Shown in pieces: positions 41,521-53,585 of a DNA stretch of 64,000 bases (its first letter is position 1; the number at the start of each line of letters is the position of its first letter). The notes under the pieces are model-generated. The model saw only the letters and a list, made by a program, of their open reading frames with translations, was not told the origin of the DNA and did not search any database. Both the position numbers and the translations under genes were made by a program. The stretch comes from Limnephilus marmoratus (Eukaryota; Arthropoda; Insecta; Trichoptera; Limnephilidae), in contig OU862917.1 in assembly GCA_917880885.1 (NCBI GenBank), forward strand, positions 55,813,227 through 55,877,226, in the 5' to 3' direction.

Positions 41521-42332
41521 TATGCCCCAGATTTAAATGTCCGGGTTAAATTTTCCCCAAAAAAAAAAAGGAAAAAAAGAAGGAAAAACTAAACCCTTTC
41601 ACACACTTCCCCAAATGATCATCTAGTCAACCCACGCTATGCAATTGCACTATATAAGTATTATAAATACAAGAACAACATGTCAACCTACTAGAGACCA
41701 AATGGGAATATAATTCACCGACTCCAGATATTTTCATATCAGAGGGTTCGGCTCTGTGGCATTTCTAATTGAACCTATAAATCCTACCGATCCCTCAATA
41801 TAAATATTTAAAAAATCCTTTGTAATCCTACATGTATTTAAAATGACTGATTTTTGCATTTTTATATACAAATTCTTTGACAAATCTTTGCACTTTTATA
41901 TACAAATTCTTTGACAAATCTATGATTATTATTATAAATGTTATAAAAATTAACAACTCAAAGACATCATATTTATTGAGGATAAAAAATTATAACCAGA
42001 AAATAGATAAAATAGTGACAACATGCCAGCTTCAAAGACTCAAAAATGTTAAGATTCTAAGCATTATTTATACATTTATTATCGTAAAATTATTATTATT
42101 TACGTTACTGACGCATATCCTGTCCTATCACTTCTATAAATTTTATAGTTACAATATATCACCACATACTTTTAGCGCATTACCTACCGGTCTAAAATGT
42201 TGTCTGTTCAATATTTGCATTATCTACGTATACCTAAATATTATATCGACTGCATACAATCCTCATTATTTTAAAATCATTACCAAACGAAGAATGCACC
42301 AAATCACCGATTGTTATCAACTAAACATATAC
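41521..42332. other. No gene recognised; 34-bp direct repeat
   Basis: AT-rich. TTTTATATACAAATTCTTTG with flanks occurs twice in tandem at about 41858-41920. The open frame through 41877-42347 has no recognisable domain and skewed, lysine/isoleucine/tyrosine-rich composition. Confidence 0.6.
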
Positions 42333-42392
42333 TCAGGTCCGGATTAACCATGTCGGGGTCCCTAGGCAGTCCACGTCTCGGGGCCCCTTTGC
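42333..42392. repeat. hAT-like end fragment
   Basis: CAGGTCCGGATTAACC and GGGTCCCTAGGCAGT resemble the widespread GGATTAACC...CCTAGG terminus of some hAT elements. Only the end is present because another element begins at 42393. Confidence 0.4.
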
Positions 42393-43761
42393 CAATGGCG
42401 GACTAGGGGGAAGGGGGGGGGGGGTTAAGAGGCCTCCAAACGCCTCCTTGTTCCCTTGATCAAATCCTTAAAAAAGCTTTAAGGGGGGGGGGGGGGGTTT
42501 TCTCGCAAACAACATTTCTGAAGTTCGTGAACATCATAACTCAAAATCTTGACTTGACTTGACCGATGTTTTGAAATTTTGTACACTATTTCTACACATA
42601 AATCAACAGGTAGTCAGAGGGAGTTTTTTTATAATAACAAATTCACCGAAATTTTTTTAGCAAAAATCGTGTTTTTCACTACAAAATGCTGCCAAAAATT
42701 AAAAAAAAAATCGACAAAAACTCCCTCTGACTACATAGGAAAACATATTACCTTTTAAACGCATTTCGATTTTTTGTTTCAAATGATCCGGTGATGAGTT
42801 ATGGAGTTCACCGCATAACAACTTTTTTTCGAGGCGCCTCCGGAGATTCGCAATATGCCTTTATTTCGCCTTTAAACCTTACTCCCCCCCCCCTCTTAAG
42901 GCATCAGGACACTGTTAAAAACACTTTGGTATTTATTTTCTGAAAGATGCATTTGTTAAAAATGCACCCACCAAATTTTTCAAAAAAATTCGAAAAATTG
43001 ACGAAGATACAGCATTTTATGTGAAACCGTTTGTAACAGTTTGTATGTTGAATTATCCTTCAGCAAAACTTTGAATGCGTTTTTCTCGAAAATTTTTTAA
43101 TACGTTTTTCAACCTGGTTGACAAGATATTAAAAAAACTATACATTTGATTTGCACCAAGTCTTAATCTGTTCGAAAATCTACTGTCTTATGGCATAGGG
43201 GAATTTTGATATCTAATAAAAATTAAAAATGGCGGATTAGCGAATTTTATTTTCGATTTTTGATGGAAAATTTTCATTGTTCAAAAAAAAATAGAGCTTT
43301 ATCAAAAAATCCCGAAGTGGTGCCATAGTGACTGGATTTTCTAATTGTTTAAGACTTAGTGCTTACAAATCGGATATATAGTGTTTCTAATATGTTGTCA
43401 ACCAGGTTGAGTTTCGAGAAAAACGCTTTCAAAGTTTTGCTGAGGATAATTCAACATATAAACTGTTTAAAACGGTTTCATATAAAATAACCAGGTTGTA
43501 GTTTCGAGAAAAACGCTTTCAAAGTTTTGCTGAGGATAATTCAACATATAAACTGTTTAAAACGGTTTCATATAAAATGCTGTATCTCCATCAATTTTAC
43601 CAATTTCCTCAAATGGTGAGAGCATTATTAACAAATGCATCTTTCAGAAAATGAAACTGTGAATAAAAAACTTGTAAAATTACGTCAACTTCACTAAGGC
43701 GGGGGGGGGGGTTCATTCAACTTTGCCGCCCCGGGCTTCTGACGGGCTTAGTCCACCACTG
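42393..43761. mobile_element. Old hAT-like nonautonomous element with internal palindrome
   Basis: The ends are CAATGGCGGACTA and, in complement, CAGTGGTGGACTA. The flanks CCCTTTGC (42385-42392) and CACTTTAC (43762-43769) agree at 6 of 8 positions, consistent with an aged 8-bp TSD. Poly-G/poly-C blocks lie near both ends. No transposase ORF. Confidence 0.6.
42940..43660. repeat. Internal palindrome with 89-bp direct duplication
   Basis: An arm at about 42940-43145 is inverted relative to 43390-43660 (AAACCGTTT, CATTTTAT, ACTTTGAA and GCGTTTTTCTCGAAA). On the right the block TTTCGAGAAAAACGCTTTC...ACGGTTTCATATAAAAT is present twice in tandem (about 43413-43490 and 43501-43578). Noncoding. Confidence 0.8.
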
Positions 43762-43769
43762 CACTTTAC

Positions 43770-44640
43770 CCTTTTCTAACTTCCAAAAAAAATATTTTTT
43801 CTACCAAAACGTAATTTTATTCATAATTAATCTGTTCTTTTACTACATTACGAAAGGTATGCCATCACCCCATTCAATAAAAAAACGAATAAAACACAAT
43901 AACCATTTATTGCACATAAAAGGATACATACCTACATAGAAACAAAAATATATATTATTAAAAAAAAACATTGCAATGAGCCGTCTTGTCACTAAAGTGA
44001 TCTCTTCCAGACAAAATTTTGTTTTGTTTTCAACAACTAATTACAATAATTCTTGATACATTATCCTAATAGTAAAATTGTTTATTAGTAGATAAATACC
44101 TATAATTACATATCACCGAACTTACAACTAATTTTTTTTTACATTCACATTGTAATTTAAGAACTTATAACATAATATAGCATAAAAAAATGTACACTAC
44201 TCTTCCAGACACAAGCTAATGCTTCTATGGAAGAGTGGTATTAACATATTTGAACATGAACTTGTACGCAAATTATTACATTTTCTAAATGTATATTATA
44301 TTTTATATGCTAAAATAAAAAAATAAAAAATAAATAAAAAATGCCTAAAGATTAGATTAAATTTCGGACTAATACACGGCAACATTCAGGGACATTGCCA
44401 TGATACAATACAGTCCTCAAGCGATCTACTTTGCTTCATTGTGTGTTGGAGTGCCAAAAAGTATAATAAATTACCCATTTTACCATAGACAATGCATGAA
44501 GTCCTCATAGAGTTTTAAGAAATTCCATAGACTAAACCCCGTTGTCCATAGACAATAATCATTCTGAGCATGTCATTGGTGGAAAATGGCCAAATAAATG
44601 TAGATGATACGAATTTATAGATAGTTAACAATTACCAAAA
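43770..44640. other. No gene recognised
   Basis: AT-rich. Two CCATAGACAA motifs (44483-44492, 44546-44555) lie just before the zinc-finger remnant; see the findings. Confidence 0.6.
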
Positions 44641-44649
44641 ATTTTATCT

Positions 44650-45840
44650 GTGGTTTTTCAGCAAACCACTTTCATGTTCAGTATGCATCTTTTGTATGGG
44701 CCACTCGATTATATCCCAATCGCGGGAAAACCATACCAATGTGTGCACTGCAACATAATTCAAGTTGTTGTATATCTGCGCCTTAAATGGGAAACCGTTT
44801 GCGTGTTTGTACTGCAACCTCCTATTAGAGAAAGATCACATCTTTGGTTATGAACCACTTCAATGTAATGTATGCAACTTCAACCATGTGGCGACTATCG
44901 GAAGTGTCCCAAGCTGGAAAACAATTCCAATGTCAGGACTTCTGTCCTCTCCCTAGAGGTTGGATCTGTGTCGCGCTACTGGAAAAAACCGTCTCCATGT
45001 TTGTACTGCAACTACTAATTTCCAAAATTTTATCCGTGGTTTTTTCAGCAAACCACTTCCATGTTCGGTATGCATCTATTGTAAGGGCCACTCCAGGGCC
45101 TCTCACAAGGGAAAAACCATACCAATGTGTACACTGCACCATAATTTAAGTTATTCAATAACTGCGCCTTAAACGGAAAACCGTTTGCAAGTTTCTACTG
45201 CAACCTCCTATTAGAGAAATAAAACACATCTTTGGTTTTGAACCACTTCATTGTAATGTATGCAACTTAGGATGGCGACTATCGGATGTGTCCCAAGCGG
45301 CAAGACCATTCCAATGTCTTGACTGCTGTCCTCTCCCTAGAGGTTTGGATCTGTGCCGCGCTACTGGAAAACCGTCTCTATGTTTGTACTGCAACTACCT
45401 GTAAGAAATTTCCAGATCTGCATAAATCCACTTTCATGTACAGTATGCATACTCCGTATGGCGACTATCAGCAGAGTCCCAAGCGGGAAAACATTATAAT
45501 GTCTTTATTGCTACACTCTCTCCAGTGGTATGGATCTGTGCTGCGAATCAGGAAAGTCATCTCTATGTTAGCGCTTGAACACCTTATATAAAAATTTCAA
45601 TTCTACATAAAACGCAGATAAAACCAGTTGACCGTAGACAATGCTTGTAGAGTAAGAGAAAAGAGCCAAAAAAATATATATAGATGCCGTGAGATAATAG
45701 ATAGTAAACAATCTTCAAAAATTTTATCTTTGCGTTCTCAAGTAAACCGTTCACTTGTGATGAATGCATCTTTAGTATGAGTAGATTTCATACGGCTCCC
45801 AAGTGAAAGAAGCCATTCCGATGTGATTAATGCTACATAA
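44650..45840 (+). pseudogene. Decayed C2H2 zinc-finger array
   Basis: Repeated finger-start signatures are readable in different frames: GKPYQCVHCN near 44725, KPFACLYCN near 44793, EPLQCNVCNF near 44853, KPLPCSVC near 45053, KPYQCVHC near 45113, and similar pairs near 45180, 45310, 45370 and 45425. Linker-like (G)KP-x-x-C-x-x-C spacing recurs, but histidine halves are mostly lost and the frame breaks repeatedly. A larger repeat of about 390 bp is visible (CAGCAAACCACTT at 44658 and 45048, a relative at 45423). Likely a dead multi-finger gene or a duplicated exon of one. Confidence 0.6.
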
Positions 45841-46168
45841 ATATAATATAAAGAAAAAATAAAAACCATTGCATAAAATAAAATCTTAAACGATGGGTAA
45901 GTATAATTGCATGTCACACCCGAGATCGGCCTTTGTGCTGTGAAGTAAAAACAACGATGACTGGTTCTAGCGTGAGTACTGATGGTACAGTGCCGAATGG
46001 TAGTGACAGTGAGAGGTTGCAGGTGTGGCAGCAATTAGTACATAAAACTGGTTTAAACAGGCATGTATGAATAATAGTAAGAAACAAGGCATAAACAATA
46101 ATAAGGTAAGTTCAAATCGTAGTCAGTGGGTCCAGGAGCTAGTACACCTGGTATCTATTGATTTTACA

Positions 46169-46972
46169 CTAATCTTCGACTCTAAGAGCAAACCATCTTT
46201 CAACCCATCTTCTTGTGAACTTCTTCAGACACTCAAAATTAACCTTGTTCGATACGAGATCGGAATTCCAAACCGGTCTCGTGACCACTTGCAAACCATC
46301 CAGTAATTCGTCTCTGGCATCTGTCATGATCTCGCAATGCCACAGAATGTGCTCGGCAGTCTGATCCGCAGGTGCAGTTCGTATGGGGGGATAGAGAGAG
46401 TCTATGCAGTCTTCCCCTGAACTCCCCATACCCGGACAGTAGCTGGACCATGTGATGGTCCAGGTTGATGTACGCCCCTTCCATTCGAAGAAGGAGAAGG
46501 TCCATCTTCCCATATTCGATCTAATCCAGCGAGATTGCCACTCATCGAGTGAAAACTCTCTTATTCGTTTAAGTAGCCCAAGGAGAGTCCCGACTCCACT
46601 TGGTGTGATGACAACACCGAGGTGGGTGGCAGGGACTCCCCTGGTCAAATTCTTCTTTGTTAACACCTCCCTAATTTCTAAATCGATTGGCAGAACACCT
46701 GCCAGCAAGGGTAATGCGTCGGAAGCTACCGTTCTGTAGGCACCAGAAAGTGCCAGCATGGGAGTTCGCTGGCCTCTTTTGAGCGCAGAGAGTATTAGAG
46801 AATTATCCAGGCGGTGCTCCCACACAGAGGCGCAGTACGCTACTTGCGTAACGTACACTCCCCTGTATATCAAACGGAGAGCCGGACTTCTCAAACCCCA
46901 TTCAGATGTGGAGATTCTCCTCAGCTTCAAAGAGTGCCTGGGCCTTGCTGGAGACTTCCTTAACACGGGCAA
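46169..46972 (-). pseudogene. R1-clade ORF2 C-terminal region
   Basis: Frame entered after a frameshift near 46925. LRSPALRLIYRGVYVTQVAYCASVWEH, LSGAYRTVASDALPLLAGVLPIDL and QTAEHILWHCEIM are the post-RT and C-terminal zinc-type regions of R1-like elements. A neighbouring frame reads CTCGSDC at about 46375, so compensating indels probably displaced the Cys part of the CCHC motif. Confidence 0.8.
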
Positions 46973-49271
46973 GAAACGAGGACGATCGATCTAGAGTAAC
47001 TCTAAGGTATTTAGCTGTCACAACAAATTTGATTCTGGTGTCTCCCATTCTGATGGTTGGGTTTCTCTCTCTGCTGAGATAGCCCTTAATCAAGAGACCC
47101 ATGGTCTTCTGGGGAGCGAAGGTCATTTTGTTTCTATCACCCCATTGATGGAACATGTTCAAACCTTCCTCAGACTTACTTTCTACCTCTCTCCTGCTGT
47201 TCCCCGAGACCAGATACAATTTATCATCAGCAAAATCGACCGCAATACAACCTTCAGGCAAGGGCAACCTGAAGGAGTCATCAAACAAAATCTTCCAGAA
47301 ATCTGGACCGACGTTGGAACCCTGAGGGCAGCCCATGTCAACCTCTCTTTCAATGGAAAAATCCCCGAAGGAGAGTATGACTGTTCTTTTACTCAAGTAA
47401 TTTTCACAGGATTTAAAAAGTCTAGGAGGACACTTCCTATTTTTCAGTTTGATGAGTATCATTGCCCAAGATGCATAATCGAAGGCACCTGTGATATCTA
47501 AGAAAATAGCAATGACATACTTCTTAGTGCAAGCCTTCACCCATTCGAGCGCAAACGTTAGGGCGTGCTCCGTGGACTTACCGGGGACGAAACCAAATTG
47601 AAGCGGGCTGGGGGGGGACAAGGTACGTCGTAGCCTCTCCTTAATTAGTTTTTCTAAGATTTTTCCTAGGACAGGCAGCAAGGTGATGGGACGGTAGGCT
47701 TTCACGTCCGATTTCGGTTTTCCGTTCCCCTTTGGTATAATCCTGAGCACGCCCCTCTTCCATTCAGAAGGGAAAACTCCTCTTCTCAAACATGCCTCCA
47801 TCACCTGGAAAAGTTCCTCTTTGGCGTGGACCCAGACTTGCTTCGCTATCACGTCATTGAGCCTATCGTGCCCAGGTGCCTTCTTAGGACCCAAACCTTT
47901 TATGGCATTTTCAACTTCTAATATTGTTACTTTCATACTATCATCCTGGGCGAGGTTTCTCGGTGGAAGCCGTGACAGGATTCTGACCTATTTGTGGTGG
48001 TCGCTTTCCCCAGTGACTGATTCTAATGGGACTAGCTGGCCCAGAAGCGTTTGGAGAGTAGTCGCCACGTCCACAGTCTCAACATCCCTACCGTCAAAAT
48101 TTGATATTACGCTAGAAAGATACCGGTCAGAGTCTTTACCCGTCTTTTCAACAGCGCTGTGGGCATCCCACGGGTTGGCGTTACCCACTTCTGAAACCCA
48201 CTTATGTCATTTAGCTCGTTTCGCCGAGAGCACGGCTAATTTGAAAGCACTGCGAGTAGCCCTGACGCGCACCCTCTGAGCAGCATTCTCCTCCTCCATG
48301 AAGCCGCCTCGTTTGATAGCGCCAAAAGCCCTGCAGGCCCTCTTGTGAGCCCCCTTGAGCGAAGTCAGCTCTATCGACCACCACGGCATCCTGATAGTCT
48401 TCTTTGGGTTTACTCTTCCCAGAGAGGACTCTGCGGCTGATACTACAGCTGCGTTAAAAAAGTTCCCCAAATTATCCAGATCGTTTGCCGCTACGTCATG
48501 GAATCCCCTTAAAGTATCGCGTAGGGCTTCCCCAAAGTTATCCCAGTTCGCCTCTGTGGTTTTGAAGCTCCAGGAGGATCTTGGGGCTCCGGTCATATTG
48601 ACACCCACTTTGAAAGTAATGAGCCTATGGTCGGAGGCTATAGCGCATTCGTGTACCTTCCATTGCATTATCTTGGCTGCAACTGATCCAGAGCAGAGAG
48701 ATAGATCTATGTTGCTCTCACCATTGGTATTCGAGAATGTGCTTAATGAGTGAGGCTCATTTAGTACAACCAGACCTTGCGCCGCAATCAGGTCCTCGAC
48801 AGCGTCTGATCGTTCCGTCCTATGTCTAGCATCATAATCGAACCATAAAGGTGAGCGAGCGTTAAAGTCTCCTCCGATAACTACGTTACGACCTTTAAGC
48901 GCGTTCAGAGCGCATGTCAAGCTCAAGATATGCGGTCCAACCGGGTTCCCATACTTAAAGTAGACCGAGATCAGTACGATCTCAGTTTCGCCAAATCTAA
49001 GGGATACACAGGTTTGATACTCGTCTGACAGGCCCACCAGCAGGAGGGGGCTGATCAACGAGGTGTTGACCAGGACACCCGCCTGTGGTGAGTTGCCAAC
49101 CTCGAGCACCACACCCGGATGACTTACTAGTGTCTTTCCTGACCTGGTGTACTGCTCCTGGATAAGCAGGATGTCGATGTGGAGGTCAGACATGACCCGC
49201 ATGATGTCCAGTGTGGCGGCCCGGGAACGCTGCAGGTTTGTCTGACCTAGGGACAGGGGATTAATTGCCAT
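46902..49271 (-). pseudogene. R1-clade ORF2: endonuclease and reverse transcriptase
   Basis: ATG at 49271. The endonuclease shows INPLSLGQTNLQRSRAA, LLIQEQYT, GGDFNARSPLWFD near residue 130, IDLSLCS and SDHRLITFKV. The frame is then closed by a stop at 48207-48209 and again at 47988-47990, both in phase with the rest. The RT from about 47936 shows KAPGHDRLNDV, YRPITLLPVLGKILEKL, LQFGFVPGKSTEHAL, IFLDITGAFDYASW, MGCPQGSNVGPDFW and DFADD near 47226. Normal role: target cleavage and primed reverse transcription. Confidence 0.85.
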
Positions 49272-49305
49272 AATCAGTCATTTCGACCTGTACGTCAACT
49301 GCCGC

Positions 49306-50757
49306 TTAGTGCGCCGGGCATGATCGTTCCCCTGTGGGATGGTTTGAAGGCTTCTTGAACCTTGTGCATGTTGCACAGACAGCGGGTTGTGCCTTCTTGG
49401 GGCAATCCTCAACGTCGTGTCCGTTTTCGGCGCAATGCCGGCAGGTTGCAACCACCTGCTTGCAGGTCTTGGAGATATGGCCATAAAGGTGGCATTTATA
49501 ACACCTAGTAGCTCCTGAGTAGTTCCTGACCCGACAGGCATTCCAGCCTAGAAAGCACAGACCGCTGTCTCTAAGAAGCCTTCTTACCTCAGGGTGGCAC
49601 GTGATTATCATGTGCATATTACCTGTGTCCCACTTTCCAAAGAGGGACACACGCCTCATGGTCCTCAGGTGGTCCTCCTTGGATAGTGACCAATTACCTT
49701 CTACGTTATTTTCATAGATTTCGGTGAACAGGGCGGCGTCCGCGGAGGGTTCACCTCTGGGGACGTCATATATGACTTTCTTCGGGAGGCGTCCCTGTGG
49801 AGATATCATCTTGAAACCGGCTGCGGCCAGTTTTTCTTCGGCCTTCTTAAGATTTGCCACTCCTCCAGGTGTTGTAGTTTGAATGGCGACACCGGCACCC
49901 TTGATTTTCCTCGTCCTAACAACTTGGAAGCCGTCCTTCCTGGGGTCGAGGACTGTAGGAAGGAGTTTCTCCAACTGCTCTGAAGTTTTATCCTTCGGGG
50001 TGGTCGGGTACAGGAGCACCGTTGGCTGCCTAGATGGTAGAGGTCTTTCTTGACCACCCACTACGATGGTCTTCGACGGTGGTCCTCCCGACGTAGCACT
50101 AGCGTAAGATCTCCTAGCTGTGGAGGTGGGCATGATGTTTTCGCCAGTGCTATTGTAGATTTTTTCGAACTTCTTCGTTAGTTCTGCATTGTTCTGGAGT
50201 GCAGCCGACAGGGCCTCTGCCTTACCCACAGCCGCTGAGTGCGCCATTGCTGTGTTGTGGAGGTGCTTCTTTATTTCCTCGATGGCTGCGCCGATGGTAG
50301 CTCGATCCTCCTTTTTTAGCTTATTTTTTGCATCGCTACATGTCTGGTATATATTATTTAGTAGTCCCCAGATCGGGAAGATCAATTCAGAGCTTAGTAA
50401 GCTTGGCGAAGTTTGTTGAATGCTAGCCTCGTCTTCCTCTCTCTGGCGCTTTCTGTTAGCTTGGTTGGGAGAATTTCATGTTCCTGGAGCATTTTGTGTC
50501 TCAGCATTCTTTGTAGTCTGGGGAGCGGACCACACATTCGTAGGTGCTTGCACCTCTTCAGCTTCCTGCTGATAGACCTTGGCAGGGAGCCCAGCCTCAC
50601 CCATCAGTTGGCGGCTGTGCAGACTTCTAAATGGTGACCCTGCACGTCCCTCCCTACCTGCCTTAAGATCAATGATAATTGATTTCAGTTTTCGGTTCTC
50701 CTCCAAGATTGAGCGTTGAAAACATTCAGAGTCTGAGTCGTCCGAGTCAGAAGGCAT
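49306..50757 (-). pseudogene. R1-clade ORF1 (Gag-like), frameshifted
   Basis: The ATG at 50757 begins MPSDSDDSDSECF. The first part closes at 50476, a short stretch is in another frame to about 50394, and the long open part from 50385 has no ATG of its own. It includes a helical region, a K/A-rich middle (LKKAEEKLAAAGFKMISPQG) and three knuckles near the end: CYKCHLYGHISKTC, CRHCAENGHDVEDC and CATCTRF. ORF2 starts 34 bp after the stop. Confidence 0.8.
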
Positions 50758-50990
50758 GCTAGTTTCAATGGTAATCGTAGTTAACCATAGAATAGTGCAC
50801 AATTAAGTGTTAATAAAAACCGGTATATTCTACACTCTGAAAATTGTCACAAAATGAGTTTCTATGGTATACTCTACGTTAAATTTAAAATTGTCTATGG
50901 TTCGCTGAATTGAATATGCAAATTTAATGACTTTTTTTTAAACTTAAAAATACGGATTATACATACTAAAACACTTATAAACTAGAAAAG
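50758..50990 (-). promoter_or_regulatory. R1-clade 5' UTR with CCATAGACAA motif
   Basis: Minus-strand AACCATAGACAA at 50902-50891, about 135 bp upstream of the ORF1 start, and a degenerate AACCATAGAATAG nearer the start (about 50787-50775). The same motif stands at a similar distance upstream of ORF1 in both CR1-like LINEs. Confidence 0.35.
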
Positions 50991-51129
50991 GGCACTTAAA
51001 TTATACTAAGAAATGTTTTTGAACACTGAAACCTACGAATTCGCGGCTAAAATTTACGAAGAAAATTTTGCCATAGTATTGACACTTAGAATTTAAAGTT
51101 GTCTGTTTTCACTATTATAAGGAATAATC

Positions 51130-52608
51130 TCACCGAGATAACGTTTGCCGGAGGGTAGCCGACCGAGCCGCACCCGATGGATATGTTTTTGGTATTCTGC
51201 GAAGATGTTTAGATTTTTTTATGAGGTAATTTTGAGAGAGCAAAAAATTTTTTGACAGGTCTTGTCGTGTACGAGAACTGAACTGAAACTCAGCAAAGAG
51301 CAATACCTCGACATCGTTGAAGCAATTGGTTATATCATTGATGAAAATGAGGAACAAAACCGGGCCAAGGTGGCTACCTTGCGGTAGGCCACTAGTAGCC
51401 GAGAAAGCTTTCGACATCCATGATTTTATTTTGACGAACAGTTTACGATTTAATAAATAGCTGGTAAACCATGTTAGCATGTTATCCCTTATTCCTAGAG
51501 CAAATAGTTTTTGGATTAGTAGTTTATGGGATACTTAGTCAATTGCCTTTGAAAAGTCTGTATATATACAGTCGACTTGTTTATTTTCTGCAAAAGATTG
51601 TATTATGAAGTTTTGAAATATTGTTAAGTTAGCTGCGGTAAAACCGTACCCACCTTTGATAAAACCGTGCTGTTTTTGGTCAATTAATTTTATTAATTTG
51701 GGATAGATTTCATCAAGGACTAGTGATTCAGAAAACTTAGATAGTACTGACTGTATACAAATGGGGCGATAATTGGCTAAATTAGTTTCGTCTCCTTTTT
51801 TGTAGATAGATGTAATGAAGCTAGATTTCCAGCGGTCTGGAAAGGGTCCAAGGGTCAAGAGATGGTTGAATAATAATGTGAGTGGTTTAGATAATGCATT
51901 AGAGCATTTTTTGAGGAATATTGGTGGAATGCTGTCTGGGCCAGCGGATTTGTCAGTGTCTAAGGAAAGTAGTTTCTGTTCGCAGCGTTTTTTTTGTTGT
52001 GTGATATAGCAATTTGTTAAGTGTGTAGTTTTGCTAAATTTGTATTCAGGTATTTTGTCAACTGGGGTTTCTTCATCATATACATTTTTGAAGAAATCCG
52101 AAAAAAGATTTACAATGTCCTGTGTATTGTTTGCATTGGTTCCGTTCACTGGCATTATTGGCGGGTAATCTGTGTTTTCATTGTTTATTTTTTTTGAGAA
52201 ATTTCCAAAGATTTTTGGATTTACAGGCTATAGAGGTTCTATACTTTTCGTAACATTTTTTGGAAAGATCTTTACATTTTTTCCTGGTTTCGCTAAAGAT
52301 TATATAATCACTTATGGATTTGCTGTGTTTGAATTTTTTGTTTTGACTCTTTTTTTGCTGTAGAGAGGCAGTAAGCTCTGATGAGAACCAAACCATGTAG
52401 GTATAGCTTCTCGGTGTATAAAGAGGTACATAGGATTCAATTGTATTAGAAAAGTTTAAAAAAAATGGTCTAAAGATTCATCAATGTTTTCATCGGATAA
52501 AAAAGACCAGTCTGTATTTGAGAGGTGACTGTTAATTGAGTCGAAGTCGGCTCGTTTAAAGTTTAGGACTCTTTGTACAGGTATTCTTTCATTATAGCAT
52601 TTAATATT
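51130..52608 (-). pseudogene. Host LINE ORF2, RT part (downstream of the Ty3 insertion)
   Basis: Readable in several frames: ERIPVQRVLNFKRADFDSINSHL next to the insertion point, a linker to about 52178, then an RT from 52155 with DKSAGPDSIPPIFLKKC, ANYRPICIQSVLSKF, QHGFIKGG, IYTDFSKAID, a stop at 51535-51537, LLNRKLFVKI, SGLPQGSHLGPVLFLIFINDI and LLFAE. Similarity ends at the catalytic block, after which the frame runs through unrelated sequence (KTYPSGAARSATL). It is probably truncated by a further rearrangement near 51300. Confidence 0.8.
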
Positions 52609-52707
52609 TGTGACGTATGTGTATGAGGGTGACGGCATGAGAGCGAGATAGCGAGTATGGGAAGTATAAAAGGGATGTACCCGCTATTGAGCGCTCTCTC
52701 CATATTA
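52609..52707 (+). repeat. Ty3 5' LTR, first piece (99 bp)
   Basis: TGTGACGTATGTGTATG to CTCCATATTA, identical to 62663-62761. Contains the LTR TATA box TATAAAAGG at 52665-52673. The LTR continues at 53702-53715 and 57981-58034. Confidence 0.95.
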
Positions 52708-52949
52708 TAGCCGGTTCACACGGTTCAACTTTAGTTGATCAACTCGACACTTGAAAGCATATTGACAGGTGTGAACCTTCTTTCAACAAAGTTGAACAAG
52801 TTTTTTGTTGACTAGCTAAAGTTGATAGCCCGTCTACTTTTGACGTTCAAGTATGATCGCGCCATCTTGGTTACCATAGTTACTCGCGTGCACAACTAGA
52901 CGTCAAACATTTATGTCCATATTCGTTAGACATTCCTAGTTCTACCGTC

Positions 52950-53171
52950 ATGGAATCCGTTTCAACGAAAAAATATTTGAAATGGTCGGATGATTTGACG
53001 TTCAGATTTATGCATCCCTGTCTTTGGGATCAAAAGCAAGAAGTGTACACAAATAGAAATGCCCGTGATACTGCAATAAATAATATGTGTTTCATTTACA
53101 CTACCTACCCAATATATTATGATAATGACAAAAAAATAACGGTAAATATTCAGAGCATGCGTCACGCATAA
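52950..53171 (+). pseudogene. Harbinger MADF-like DNA-binding protein, truncated
   Basis: MESVSTKKYLKWSDDLT starts at an ATG and continues FRFMHPCLWDQKQEVYTNRNARDTAINNMC. The pattern L-x-P-x-LWD...Y-x-NR-x-AR-x-A-x-x-x-(I/M)C is that of the first half of a MADF domain, commonly encoded as the accessory protein of Harbinger transposons. The second half of the domain and the rest of the gene are missing. Confidence 0.6.
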
Positions 53172-53342
53172 ATTAAAAGAAAAAAAACTTTGTACAAATC
53201 TAATAACAATAACTACCTATGTCAAAGTATGACGTTTGGCATTATTGTTTTTAGGTTATGGTAAAGCTAATTTTAACGAAATATGGATTATTTCCTTGCT
53301 TCTCCGGTTATTGTAGTTAGTAGTAATTGTTATTAATTTAAA

Positions 53343-53585
53343 CGTCTCTGAAAAATTTTATCGCCAATTTTGGAAAGCAGCTCATCAAATTGTTTTTCTG
53401 TCATCCATATCCTTCGGAGTCTTCTAGTTCCATCTCTTTCAAAATTGTGTTGGATGCGCCTAATTCATGATCCATTTTCTCGCCCAAATACGACGTTTTT
53501 TATGCTTTTTCATAATCTCGAGCTCATCTCGCAAAACATCAGAAGTTAGAGGGACGCACGCACTGACAATTTCAGTTGACGCCAT
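53343..53585 (-). pseudogene. Harbinger transposase N-terminus, frameshifted
   Basis: From the ATG at 53585: MASTEIVSACVPL, then KKHKKRRIWARKWI. After a frame change ASNTILKEMELEDSE, and after another MTEKQFDELLSKIGDKI. This order (R-I-W-x-x-x-W-I, GAS-x-x-L-x-x-EL, M-x-x-x-x-F-x-x-LL) is the conserved N-terminus of Harbinger transposases. The catalytic DDE region is deleted. Confidence 0.75.

Larger units (their letters stand above)
45960..50990 (-). mobile_element. R1-clade LINE, decayed
   Basis: Minus strand: 5' UTR (upstream of 50757), ORF1 50757-49306 with frameshifts, ORF2 49271-46169 with two in-frame stops and at least one frameshift. Layout, three-knuckle ORF1, endonuclease, RT and a C-terminal zinc-type motif without RNase H fit the R1 clade. 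Its GC content is higher than its neighbours. Exact ends are not fixed. No 28S rDNA flank was seen, so it is not at the classical R1 target. Confidence 0.8.

Noticed and set aside
45960..50990. R1 element at a ribosomal RNA gene
   Set aside because: No 28S rRNA sequence is recognisable on either side, so the R1-clade element is not at the canonical rDNA target.
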